This document shows, one piece after another, positions 15,609-22,722 of a stretch of 23,647 nt of DNA; within the stretch, counting starts at the first letter, position 1; every line of letters begins with the position of its first letter. A program made the translations under genes and the position numbers. The notes under the pieces were generated by a model. That model was not told the DNA's origin. It did no database searches and saw only the letters and a list, made by a program, of their open reading frames with translations. Source of the stretch: a virus; the IMG/VR virus record IMGVR_UViG_3300035698_009183, positions 1 to 23,647 of that record; one strand, written 5' to 3'.

Positions 15609-16904
15609 ATGCAAAGAAAAATACATAATTTTAAATCTGAGATATTAATAGACAAGACAATAGATGAATTTGGATATCATCCTGACAAATACGGACCCAA
15701 ATCTGCCAAATTTGTTATAGCTAGGTGTCGTTATTGTGGCAAAGATCACAAGATTAGAAAGGGATTTTTTAATAAATCTGGATCAGCATGTCATAAAGCT
15801 TGTAAGCTTGAGGAGCAGAGACAACAGGTATCTCCTTTTAAGGATAAGAAGGTTAGGGAGAAGTCTAGGAAGACTAATTTGGAGAGATATGGTGTTGAGC
15901 ATGCTAGTCAGAATAAAAAGATATCTAGTAAAATTTCTGAATCTAAGAGGGCACGATCTTATAGACATATGGTTGATACATTATCTAAGGATGGTATCGA
16001 TTTATGTAAGGATTATGATGTTTTATCTTCTTCTAAGAACTGGGACCAACAGAGGGATGACATAGTTAGTAGTCTTAGGGAATTTTGTTCTAGCGAAATT
16101 TTACTTAACGTTTCAAAAGTGATACAATCTCATAGATTAGATATATACATTCCTGAGATGAAATTTGCTATTGATCTTATTGGTAGTTTTTGGCATTCAG
16201 ATGTTGTTTTGGAAGCTAAAGATGCCAGAAAAAAACATAGGATAAAGTTAGACTTATGTAGAGAGAAGGGGATAAGGTTATTTCACATTTTTGAGCATCA
16301 CTGGGACACAAGAAAAGATCAGATACTCAATTTTATAAAATCGATATTGAGCAAGAATGCGATTAAGGTTGCTGGTAGAAAGTGTATAGTAACCAATGAT
16401 GGATGTAAAGAGTTTATAAATAGGAATCACATACAGGGATATGGTTATGGAACTATTAAGTATTTTAATTTAGTTTATGATGGTAATATAGTTGCTAGTA
16501 TGACAGCATCTAAGCATCACAGGCAGAATGTAGTTGGTAATCCTGTTGTGTTGAATAGATTATGTTTTGCTAGTGGTTACAATGTACAGGGTGGTTCTAG
16601 CAAATTGTTTAAAAGATTTGTAGAATGGTCTAAAGATGAGGGATATGACAGAATATTAAGTTGGAGTGACAATTCATGGACTGAGGGTAGGATATATGAG
16701 GTATTGGGGTTTAATTTGGATAGAGAGTATGATCCTGATTACTTTTATTGGGACATAAAAAATAGGAAGTATTTTTCTAAGCAATCTCAAAAGAAGTCAA
16801 ATAGTGGATGTCCTAAAGAGATAACAGAAAGAGAGTGGAGTGCTGGTAAGGGTCTTTTCAGAATCTGGGACTGCGGAAAGAGGCTCTGGTCATACAATTT
16901 ATAG
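15609..16904 (+). CDS. Vsr-like homing endonuclease with C-terminal GNAT-like domain (431 aa)
   Basis: ATG follows AGGAAG by about 10 bases. An N-terminal cysteine motif (CRYCGKDH...CHKAC) and a NLERYGVEHASQNKKI segment typical of phage homing endonucleases lead to a Vsr-like nuclease core near residues 180-245: LDIYIPEMKFAIDLIGSFWH, then KLDLCREKGIRLFHIFEHHW. The C-terminal 130 residues (FINRNHIQGYGYG, LNRLCFASGYNVQGGSSKLFKRF, SDNSWTEGRIYEVLGF) match a conserved, GNAT-like module often found after this nuclease. Codon use is distinct from the neighbours (many AGG, GGT, TTG), a sign of separate origin. It is the only gene on this stretch ending in TAG besides the InPase-like gene. Confidence 0.82.
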   Translation: MQRKIHNFKSEILIDKTIDEFGYHPDKYGPKSAKFVIARCRYCGKDHKIRKGFFNKSGSACHKACKLEEQRQQVSPFKDKKVREKSRKTNLERYGVEHASQNKKISSKISESKRARSYRHMVDTLSKDGIDLCKDYDVLSSSKNWDQQRDDIVSSLREFCSSEILLNVSKVIQSHRLDIYIPEMKFAIDLIGSFWHSDVVLEAKDARKKHRIKLDLCREKGIRLFHIFEHHWDTRKDQILNFIKSILSKNAIKVAGRKCIVTNDGCKEFINRNHIQGYGYGTIKYFNLVYDGNIVASMTASKHHRQNVVGNPVVLNRLCFASGYNVQGGSSKLFKRFVEWSKDEGYDRILSWSDNSWTEGRIYEVLGFNLDREYDPDYFYWDIKNRKYFSKQSQKKSNSGCPKEITEREWSAGKGLFRIWDCGKRLWSYNL

Positions 16905-16940
16905 AAGGACTTCTTCTTATTTTCGGAATATATAAGTATG
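16905..16940 (+). promoter_or_regulatory. Promoter-like element, copy A
   Basis: AAGGACTT (16905-16912), 18 bases, TATAAG (16931-16936), then ATGAATTGG. It starts on the base after the upstream stop codon. Copy B repeats AAGGACTT and 19 bases of the TATA part (ATATATAAGTATGAATTGG), although the spacer differs. Probable promoter for the two genes that follow. Confidence 0.6.
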
Positions 16941-17210
16941 AATTGGTACATGAATAAAACAAGCCAAGATAAACCTGACATGAGTGGTAGAATATCTGAT
17001 TTATGTAATGAGATCGACCAGTATCCTCTTATATTACGTGTCGCCGTAAAATTATATTTAGAAGGAGTAAGAGAACTAGATATACATAAGATCCTCGCAG
17101 GAGCAGGAGGAGATCCTACCACAAACAATATTTATAATATCATCAGAGATATAGATAGTGGATTCACTCCAATCACTTCTAAACTTAAGGAGATGTCAGA
17201 AAGATCATGA
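16938..17210 (+). CDS. Small hypothetical protein (90 aa)
   Basis: Unrecognised. The body (ISDLCNEIDQYPLILRVAVKLYLEGVRELDIHKILAGAGGDPTTNNIYNIIRDI) is helical, with a possible helix-turn-helix in the second half, so DNA binding is conceivable. The start is uncertain: the ATG at 16938 (MNWYMNK) touches the TATAAG box and lacks a ribosome site, while 16950 (MNKTSQ) and 16980 (MSGRIS) are in frame. If the TATA box is a promoter, transcription would begin at or after 16938. Its TGA stop overlaps the next ATG as ATGA, so the two genes are coupled. Confidence 0.65.
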   Translation: MNWYMNKTSQDKPDMSGRISDLCNEIDQYPLILRVAVKLYLEGVRELDIHKILAGAGGDPTTNNIYNIIRDIDSGFTPITSKLKEMSERS

Positions 17211-17689
17211 AAATCATAGAAACGAACTTATACAAAACAGCCATAGACGAAAATTTAGGATACGAAAGAGACTTCAATGACATAAAGGTAAAAATTGAGA
17301 ACGCTGCTGGCACAGTTCGTTATGGTATAGATCCAGATGGTAACGAATGGAGAACAGAATTTCAATATGATTATGGATTCGTAACAAGATTAGCAGGCGA
17401 TGATGGAGATGGACTAGATGTATATCTAGGTCCGGACGAAGAAGCAGAAAACGTATATTCCGTAACTCAAGTAGATAAAGAAACAGGCGAATTCGACGAG
17501 TTGAAAGTGATGTTAGGATTTGGGTCAGAAAAGGAAGCAAAAGAAGCATATCTAAAACATTATGATTCTCCTGATTTCTTTGGTGGAATAACAAAAATAT
17601 CAATGGATGACTTCAAAAAAGCCATAGAAGGAAAGGGAGAGAAAGTCCCTCTAACATGGAAAAAAAAAGATAAAGAAGAAGACGACTAG
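17207..17689 (+). CDS. InPase-like domain protein (160 aa)
   Basis: ATG follows AAGGAG by about 15 bases and overlaps the previous stop (ATGA). Residues 20-150 match the phage/mobile-element domain labelled inorganic pyrophosphatase-like: WRTEFQYDYGFVTRLAGDDGDGLDVYLGPD, VYSVTQVDKETGEFDELKVMLGF, then AYLKHY and GITKISMDDFKKAIEG. The clustered Asp (DDGDGLDVYLG) could bind metal ions, but catalytic activity has not been established from this sequence. The N-terminal MKIIETNLYKTA is one of several copies of a shared tag, suggesting that the domain is delivered to a common place such as the capsid. A terminator follows. Confidence 0.75.
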   Translation: MKIIETNLYKTAIDENLGYERDFNDIKVKIENAAGTVRYGIDPDGNEWRTEFQYDYGFVTRLAGDDGDGLDVYLGPDEEAENVYSVTQVDKETGEFDELKVMLGFGSEKEAKEAYLKHYDSPDFFGGITKISMDDFKKAIEGKGEKVPLTWKKKDKEEDD

Positions 17690-17707
17690 AATTGAATAGA
17701 CTTTCAG

Positions 17708-17739
17708 AATAGAGTAAGCTTAGGCTTGCTCTATTTTTT
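17708..17739 (+). terminator. Rho-independent terminator
   Basis: A 12-bp stem AATAGAGTAAGC / GCTTGCTCTATT with one G-U pair, loop TTAG, then TTTT. It ends the two-gene unit begun at copy A of the promoter-like element. Confidence 0.85.
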
Positions 17740-17807
17740 GTGATTAAATCTATGAAGATCAGACGATATAAAAGATGTTATATTAACTTAAAAAAAGGAA
17801 ATTAATT

Positions 17808-18374
17808 ATGGGAAAAATAGAGTCAATTAAAAAAATAGTTGAAGAGATCTTAGAAGACAGAGGCATAGACAATGCAGAAATTATTTATAATGCAATGACT
17901 GTTATTCAAAGAATAGAAAATTATGAGCGGGCAAAAAGTCTACGGAACAAAAGGTATGAAGAATGGAAAGATGCTGTTGTAACTATTGACAGAGACAACA
18001 AGTGGTATGCATGTGTCTTAGATCCTAAAGACTTGATGGATGAAAATAGAGAAATAGTTTATAAACAAAGTTTTGGACTGAAATGCAACAAAGGAAAAGC
18101 TTTTATTGCTTCTCTTTCTAGATATATTCCTGGAATGAAGGAAAACGGCATGTTCGATGAAAAAGAATTTCAACTTACGTCAAAACATGTCCGCGTTATT
18201 CTTATAGATGGGAAAGAAGAATTCTATCTGAATAAGTATAACAAAGTACTTAAGGATATTATCGCTTATCATAATACTATGTGCGTAAGAGAGATGGAAA
18301 AAGAAAAATTTGAAGATAGTAAGAATGCAATAGAAATTGACCTTAGTGCAAAAGAAGATAGTCTATTCGGATAA
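17808..18374 (+). CDS. Hypothetical phage protein (188 aa)
   Basis: ATG follows AAAAAAGGAAA by about 8 bases. A stand-alone unit between two terminators; its promoter may be the AT-rich stretch with TATAAAAG near 17769. The protein is mixed alpha/beta and charged: an N-terminal helix pair (IESIKKIVEEILEDRGI, MTVIQRIENYERAKSLRNKRYEEW), a central part with KWYACVLDPKDL and QSFGLKCNKGKAFIASL, and an acidic C-terminus. No membrane segment and no shared N-terminal tag. No family recognised; nothing in the sequence sets its function. Confidence 0.78.
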   Translation: MGKIESIKKIVEEILEDRGIDNAEIIYNAMTVIQRIENYERAKSLRNKRYEEWKDAVVTIDRDNKWYACVLDPKDLMDENREIVYKQSFGLKCNKGKAFIASLSRYIPGMKENGMFDEKEFQLTSKHVRVILIDGKEEFYLNKYNKVLKDIIAYHNTMCVREMEKEKFEDSKNAIEIDLSAKEDSLFG

Positions 18375-18392
18375 GAGCATACACTGATTTTA

Positions 18393-18430
18393 AAGAGCAA
18401 GTATTAATATGCTTGCTCTTTTTTTTTTTA
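18393..18430 (+). terminator. Rho-independent terminator
   Basis: A 12-bp stem AAGAGCAAGTAT / ATGCTTGCTCTT (one G-U pair), loop TAAT, then nine T. The stem half GCTTGCTCT also occurs in the terminator at 17708, so the two are related. Copy B of the promoter-like element begins five bases later. Confidence 0.9.
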
Positions 18431-18434
18431 TAAA

Positions 18435-18477
18435 AAGGACTTGCATATATTTTTAGAAATATATAAGTATGAATTGG
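18435..18477 (+). promoter_or_regulatory. Promoter-like element, copy B
   Basis: AAGGACTT (18435-18442), 19 bases, TATAAG (18462-18467), then ATGAATTGG. Here the ATG opens only a 9-codon frame (MNWHRTKGK), and the real gene starts 31 bases later with its own ribosome site. This shows that the conserved block is not kept merely for coding MNW. It directly follows a terminator. Confidence 0.65.
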
Positions 18478-18499
18478 CATAGAACAAAGGGAAAATGAA

Positions 18500-18967
18500 A
18501 TGAAAAAAATAATCACTAAGAAATATGCAGATACAATCAATGATGACGGATATGCTGATGGTGGAGAACCGTACACAGAAAATGAAATGAACTCTATGGA
18601 ACAAGAACCAGAAATGGTAGATATGAGTTCTCGTCCAGTATCTATGCCTAGAAACATAAGAGCTAAACTACAAAAAGGAGTTGCACAAATATTGAATCCT
18701 ACTTATTTTGATGGAATTCCATTAGGTAACATATTTGATTTATTGGGTGCTAGTGATGTAATACCTCTTCAGGAAGATGGAACAAAATGGGATGGATTTC
18801 TTGTTGGAGGTGCTGAATGTGGGACCGACAAAGCAGCCGATCAAAGAGCTAATTTAGAATTAGCCATAAGGACTAAAGCAGGGTTACAATTGACAAGTTC
18901 TGTACTATCTATAGCATGGTGTAAAATGCCATCAGGCAAAACAGAAGTGGTTGGATATATAGCTTAA
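18500..18967 (+). CDS. Hypothetical protein with shared N-terminal tag (155 aa)
   Basis: ATG follows AAAGGG by about 10 bases. The N-terminus MKKIITKKYADTI is a copy of the tag seen on several proteins here, with Tyr at position 9. An acidic, disordered linker (residues 14-45) follows, then a compact domain (RNIRAKLQKGVAQILNPTYFDGIPLGNIFDLLGA..., WDGFLVGGAECGTDKAADQRANLELAI, LSIAWCKMPSGKTEVVGYIA) that reads as alpha/beta. No family is recognised. The architecture of tag, linker and domain resembles cargo delivered by a signal peptide-like segment. Confidence 0.75.
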   Translation: MKKIITKKYADTINDDGYADGGEPYTENEMNSMEQEPEMVDMSSRPVSMPRNIRAKLQKGVAQILNPTYFDGIPLGNIFDLLGASDVIPLQEDGTKWDGFLVGGAECGTDKAADQRANLELAIRTKAGLQLTSSVLSIAWCKMPSGKTEVVGYIA

Positions 18968-18979
18968 ACATTTTAACTA

Positions 18980-19017
18980 AAGGATTTCGTTAATTTTTGC
19001 GAAAGTATAATAATATG
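18980..19017 (+). promoter_or_regulatory. Promoter-like element, copy C
   Basis: AAGGATTT (18980-18987), 18 bases, TATAAT (19006-19011), three bases, then ATGAATTGGTAC. It lies 12 bases after the previous stop codon. A perfect -10 hexamer strengthens the promoter reading. Confidence 0.6.
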
Positions 19018-19446
19018 AATTGGTACAAATTAGAAAACTATACAAAACAAGCACAATCAAGAATACAAGTTGTCAATAGAGGCGAAGATCGTAGAGTTTA
19101 TGATATAATAGATAGACTAAAAGATTTTAACCTACCAGAAGATCCAGAATGGTCACTCACAAGAATAGCAACAGTTGGCATAAAAGAATTCGACGAACAA
19201 GGTGAAGAAGTTGCTGAAAACTTTTTCATGGATGTAGCGTCTAAAGCAGAGTTAGAAGAAACTACAGGATATTCTATGGCTAGAGATCTATGCAGAATCC
19301 TCACCCAAATGGATAGAGATGGGAGACCAATTGATAGATTTGCAGATCCAGAAACTGATGAAGAAGAATTTGAGACTGATGAAGATTTAGCTCAAAAAGA
19401 GCAAACACAAAGAAATTATATGAATAAGATGAGAAGCTATTTATAA
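19015..19446 (+). CDS. Hypothetical protein, MNWYK-type N-terminus (143 aa)
   Basis: Start placed at the ATG 19015 (MNWYKLENYTKQAQ); a TTG at 18997 is also open but would run through the promoter-like box. Tyr is again at position 9. The body (VVNRGEDRRVYDIIDRLKDFNLPEDPEWSLTRIATVGIKEFDE, NFFMDVASKAELEETTGYSMARDLCRIL) is alpha/beta and acidic, and the C-terminus is Glu/Gln-rich helix. No family recognised. No clear Shine-Dalgarno precedes the ATG. It is the last plus-strand gene before the inverted block. Confidence 0.72.
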   Translation: MNWYKLENYTKQAQSRIQVVNRGEDRRVYDIIDRLKDFNLPEDPEWSLTRIATVGIKEFDEQGEEVAENFFMDVASKAELEETTGYSMARDLCRILTQMDRDGRPIDRFADPETDEEEFETDEDLAQKEQTQRNYMNKMRSYL

Positions 19447-19489
19447 TCAACATGACTGTTGATACCATTTCCTAAACGTTTTATATTAT

Positions 19490-19507
19490 AATAACATAGT
19501 TGTTATT
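19490..19507. terminator. Weak hairpin between convergent genes
   Basis: AATAACA / TGTTATT with a TAGT loop, 7-bp stem, in the AT-rich gap between convergent genes ending at 19446 and 19579. There is no good T-run on either side, so a terminator role is only possible. Confidence 0.3.
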
Positions 19508-19578
19508 TATATATCAAAAAACATGGTCTGTGGCATAGAGAACAATAAGTTAATGAACATATGTTTTAAGATTTAGAT

Positions 19579-20691
19579 CTAAAGTGGTCTAGTTTCTACA
19601 TATCCTTGTACTGTTATTCTAAAAAACAACAATTGGCTAAAATCGTCGTTTAAAGTCATAACCAATTTATCCAAATTTTCAGCTTTCAATACAAGTTCCT
19701 CTGGTTCTTCTTGACTTATTGTTATCAATGTATTCGTACCGTCTGATATAGTTGTAGAGAGTTTAGCGTGTGGGTAACTTAGTAAATCCATTAATGATGT
19801 TATTTGTACAGAAAAAATAGGAGTTGGGTCGTTTTCTGAATATCGCTCATAATTATATCCAGCATCTAGTGTCATACCAAGTATCTTATCATAAGATAAA
19901 TTTGGCATTGTAGAATCTGCCCTATCAGGATCATAGGCATCTACAAAAACAGTCTGGTATGATGTAATATAAAACCACGTTCCCTTGTCTGGTTCAACAA
20001 CAAACTCTATAGAAGCACCTGATGCTTGCAGGGTAAGTTCATCAATCCAAAACTTAGGACTCTTACCTCTTTCTCTTGCTTCGTTCTCTATTCTAAGAGC
20101 ATCTATAGACGATACTTCAATCCCCATATCTGTAAGTGGTATTGAAATATAATGCCATTGGTCATAACTATCAAATGGAAAATAATCTTCAAGGTAGACC
20201 TTTGATCCTGCTAATGCTCCACCGATATGTGCATATAATGAAAAAGAATCATTGGCACGCCAGTCCTTGTCTACATATATCCACATAGATACTGCAACAA
20301 AATTAGACATATCAACATTTTCACCATTAACATTAAGCAATTGCATAATGTCATTAATATTAGGGTTGTCGCATTTTAGGCTCTTGGTTCCTGAATGAAA
20401 TTGACCTGTATCCCCGTCTACCCATTTTGTTCCTACGGGTTCTGAAAATGTCCATGCTGTACCTATGACATAGTTTTCATCACCATCAGGGCACACGTCT
20501 ACATCACAAGTTAGATCTGTATCTAATACTGCGGTAACTGCTCCATAAATTCCATCTGTTGTATTATGTGCAGTCATCCCAATGCAGACAGTACTAACAA
20601 AGGTTTGTCCAGCTTCAATGATATGGTTCAAAGTGTCTGTATCTGCCGTGCCTGTGTCTGCACTAGTCGTATCTCCTCCATCAGCGACAGT
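19579..20691 (-). CDS. Virion appendage protein, C-terminal part after in-frame TGA
   Basis: Continues in the same frame as the 63-codon frame upstream, separated from it by a single TGA (20692-20694). The first start codon after the TGA is a TTG at 20631 with no well-placed ribosome site, so this part probably depends on readthrough or is lost. From about codon 20 a galactose-binding-like beta-sandwich is visible: IGTAWTFSEPVGTKWVDGDTG, HSGTKSLKCDN, VAVSMWIYVDKDW, WHYISIPLTDMG, PKFWIDELTL. The C-terminal 130 residues (TMPNLSYDKILGMTLDAGYNYERYS, SVQITSLMDLLSYPHAKLSTTIS, RITVQGYVETRPL) look like a second beta domain. Probably a surface or tail-fibre protein that binds carbohydrate; that role is inferred. 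Confidence 0.68.
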   Translation of the reverse strand, partial: TVADGGDTTSADTGTADTDTLNHIIEAGQTFVSTVCIGMTAHNTTDGIYGAVTAVLDTDLTCDVDVCPDGDENYVIGTAWTFSEPVGTKWVDGDTGQFHSGTKSLKCDNPNINDIMQLLNVNGENVDMSNFVAVSMWIYVDKDWRANDSFSLYAHIGGALAGSKVYLEDYFPFDSYDQWHYISIPLTDMGIEVSSIDALRIENEARERGKSPKFWIDELTLQASGASIEFVVEPDKGTWFYITSYQTVFVDAYDPDRADSTMPNLSYDKILGMTLDAGYNYERYSENDPTPIFSVQITSLMDLLSYPHAKLSTTISDGTNTLITISQEEPEELVLKAENLDKLVMTLNDDFSQLLFFRITVQGYVETRPL

Positions 20692-20883
20692 TCATGATAC
20701 AGTACCAAAAGCAGCATTTTGAGCCATCTCTATTCCATATGTATCATTTGTAAAAAATGCTGTTTTTGGTAAAAATGTTTTTAATGGACGTGTTGCTACA
20801 ATAAGGGCATTATCTTCTTTATCACCTGTCACTTCTGCCTTTATCCCAGTTGTCGGATCTGTTATGTGTGCTTTAATAGGCAT
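20692..20883 (-). CDS. Virion appendage protein, N-terminal part ending at TGA (63 aa)
   Basis: ATG six bases after the upstream gene's stop, with no strong ribosome site. The sequence MPIKAHITDPTTGIKAEVTG...NALIVATRPL shares the pattern of the two genes upstream (D..[TS]G...AxV...NxL), an N-terminal motif that probably attaches the protein to the virion. TFLPKTAFFTNDTYGIEMAQNAAFG follows before TGA. The downstream 371 codons are in the same frame, so the original gene spanned 19579-20883 (434 codons). Either a nonsense change has split it, or a long form is made by stop-codon readthrough. Confidence 0.65.
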   Translation of the reverse strand: MPIKAHITDPTTGIKAEVTGDKEDNALIVATRPLKTFLPKTAFFTNDTYGIEMAQNAAFGTVS

Positions 20884-20889
20884 TTGTTT

Positions 20890-21456
20890 TTAATCGTGGA
20901 AAAGGAAAGCTACCGTTCCTCTTATAATTGGTGCAATTCCATCAACGCAGTATATAGTAAAAGATTGATTTTTTGGAATTATAATATCTTGTTCAAAATT
21001 GAAAAATTTAGTATCAGCCGCAGCAGTTATCCATATTTTTTGGAATATAGCACCACCTGATAGCCCTGTTATATCTACTGCTCCATCTGCTATATTTGAA
21101 TAGCAAAGACAATCTGCTATCGTGCCAGAACCAGCATTAAGATTTGTAGGTGTGATATCTGTCCCGCTAGTTTTTATTGCCGTACCAACTTCTCCTAATT
21201 TAAAATACACTTCTTCAGCAGCAGAACATTGTAGCCAAACTCCTTCTATTATCATATCTTTATCATCTGTATTTTTTAGATAAAAAATAACATCATCTGC
21301 TCCATCTGGAGTAACAGCAAACAATGCATTATAAGAATTTCCATGTTCTTGATTTACATGATGCTCATTACTCACAGTAACACATTTTGATTTTAATCTA
21401 TTTTCGTCATCTACTGCGACAAAACGCCCTGATCCAGTTCCGTCTTCTATCAACAT
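20890..21456 (-). CDS. Virion structural protein, paralogue of the upstream gene (188 aa)
   Basis: ATG with an excellent GGAGGA 7-13 bases upstream, located in the last codons of the previous gene, giving tight coupling (4-base gap). The N-terminus IEDGTGSGRFVAVDDENRLKSKCVTV is shared with the upstream gene. The rest alternates short hydrophobic strands with Gly/Asp/Asn turns (ITPTNLNAGSGTIADCLCYS, FEQDIIIPKNQSFTIYCVDG), typical of beta-rich virion proteins. Length 188 against 192 in the paralogue. Probable tail or head appendage subunit; exact position in the particle is unknown. Confidence 0.75.
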   Translation of the reverse strand: MLIEDGTGSGRFVAVDDENRLKSKCVTVSNEHHVNQEHGNSYNALFAVTPDGADDVIFYLKNTDDKDMIIEGVWLQCSAAEEVYFKLGEVGTAIKTSGTDITPTNLNAGSGTIADCLCYSNIADGAVDITGLSGGAIFQKIWITAAADTKFFNFEQDIIIPKNQSFTIYCVDGIAPIIRGTVAFLFHD

Positions 21457-21460
21457 TTTA

Positions 21461-22039
21461 CTATCCTCCTATCAACATTTTATCAAAATTATACATGGCG
21501 ACATTTATAGATACTTTCATACTAGTATTCCCAACAGGTGCCTGCACGGATATTCCAAAATGTCTTCCTGGCCCAATAACGATTCTTCCTTCTTCTAATG
21601 CAACAGACATAGGAGGAAGAAATTGAGCAGTCCACCAAACTGTACCTGTCATTGTTGTAAGACTTTTTAATGTTGTTGCTTCTAGAGTATTTCTAGAGGC
21701 AAAATTTGTATTTACAGGAGTTATTGTTGATCCGCCAGTTATTGTCGGGTTCAAGTAATATCTTAGTATACCGCTATCGCTCCCGCCAGTAGTTTCCCAT
21801 ATATCATAAAATACGCGATCAACAACAATATCAAGAGATCCTGTATTAGATATATAAATTATTCCTGTTTCAACAGCATCTGTTATAGTCACTTGTGTAG
21901 TAGTTACTTCGTAGTAATTTTCATCAAGTGTTGATATTAATCTTTGTTCTACTGTCACAGCTCTTGTTATTAGTTGATTGTCTGCGTTTACTGCTGCTAA
22001 GAACCCACTCCCTGTTCCATCTTTAATTGTGTCAGGCAC
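21461..22039 (-). CDS. Virion structural protein (192 aa), GTG start
   Basis: Starts at GTG, chosen because AAGGAG lies 8 bases upstream and the shared motif begins just after (IKDGTGSGFLAAVNADNQLITRAVTV). The body reads as a beta-sandwich: VTTTQVTITDAVETGIIYISNTGSLDIVVDRVFYDIW, STITPVNTNFASRNTL, HFGISVQAPVGNTSMKVSINVAMY. It is a paralogue of the next gene in the operon, sharing the STITPVN/DITPTN segment in addition to the N-terminal motif. Function is inferred from pattern and from the surrounding appendage genes. Confidence 0.76.
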   Translation of the reverse strand: MPDTIKDGTGSGFLAAVNADNQLITRAVTVEQRLISTLDENYYEVTTTQVTITDAVETGIIYISNTGSLDIVVDRVFYDIWETTGGSDSGILRYYLNPTITGGSTITPVNTNFASRNTLEATTLKSLTTMTGTVWWTAQFLPPMSVALEEGRIVIGPGRHFGISVQAPVGNTSMKVSINVAMYNFDKMLIGG

Positions 22040-22094
22040 GATATTCTCCTTATTCCCAAATTACCTTTTTAAAAACGTATTCTTCTAAGTGTTA

Positions 22095-22265
22095 TCACTC
22101 TATCTCCTGATTACCTATATTACTATCTGTTATTAATTCAAAATGTATATTCATTTTTTTAAGTTCCTTTAGTATATTGTTCAATAAGCCTTGTGTGTCG
22201 TCGTCAGAGACAGTAGCTTCTATTTTGTTTCCTTCTATTTGTTGTGGCAATGGAATGTATGTCAT
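22095..22265 (-). CDS. Small helical phage protein (56 aa)
   Basis: ATG at 22265 with TAGGT upstream. The sequence MTYIPLPQQIEGNKIEATVS...LLNNILKELKKMNIHFELITDSNI has a charged amphipathic helix in the middle, a form common in small proteins of phage tail regions. Its TGA overlaps a GTG (22098) that opens a 9-codon frame (MITLRRIRF, 22069-22098) ending at a T5A5 run; that micro-frame may be a remnant or a frameshifted small gene and is not called separately. It is co-oriented with virion genes on both sides. No family name can be given. Confidence 0.62.
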   Translation of the reverse strand: MTYIPLPQQIEGNKIEATVSDDDTQGLLNNILKELKKMNIHFELITDSNIGNQEIE

Positions 22266-22308
22266 ATATAAATCTACCTATTTTATAAGAAAAATCCTTT
22301 ATTCTGTG

Positions 22309-22722
22309 TTAAATTATGTACCAGTTTGATCCGTCACACACAATGTGTAAACTAGTATATTGTATGTTTATCTCAACCGTCTCATTGCCATCAACTTCTT
22401 CATCTTCGTTTGGACTAATAGAAATATTATTTAATGAACTATCTATTTTCTTTATATATAGGTTTTGCTCGTTATTGTCTGCCGCTGCTGGCAACGTTAT
22501 TGTTATTTCTCCACCTGATGCATCACAGAGTATAACTCTATCTTCGCTAGTTGCTATATAGTCTTCTGTTATAGACAAAACATCTAACGACATAGATGGT
22601 ATATTTTCCCATTTACCTGTTACAGAATTATAGACTAGACCATCTTGATCTGCAATACTTGTTATAGTGGTATCGCAAAGTTTTTCGATACTATCCGTTA
22701 TTCCCTGGGCATGTGGTGACAT
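22309..22722 (-). CDS. Virion appendage protein with C-terminal beta domain (137 aa)
   Basis: The ATG overlaps the upstream stop as TAATG, so translation is likely coupled. The N-terminal part (DTTITSIADQDGLVYNSVTGKWENIPS) is a linker/tail-fibre repeat motif in which a value for a spatial domain is followed by a Trp turn. The C-terminal 85 residues (YIATSEDRVILCDASGGEITITLPAAADN, LYIKKIDSS, DGNETVEIN, LHIVCDGSNWYII) match a beta domain found at the ends of many phage tail and baseplate proteins. It is probably a trimeric fibre-tip type module. The receptor is not predictable. Confidence 0.76.
   Translation of the reverse strand: MSPHAQGITDSIEKLCDTTITSIADQDGLVYNSVTGKWENIPSMSLDVLSITEDYIATSEDRVILCDASGGEITITLPAAADNNEQNLYIKKIDSSLNNISISPNEDEEVDGNETVEINIQYTSLHIVCDGSNWYII

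Noticed and set aside
20692-20694. TGA read as tryptophan throughout the phage
   Set aside because: TGA terminates several genes here, including ATGA overlaps, and the long genes use only TGG for Trp.
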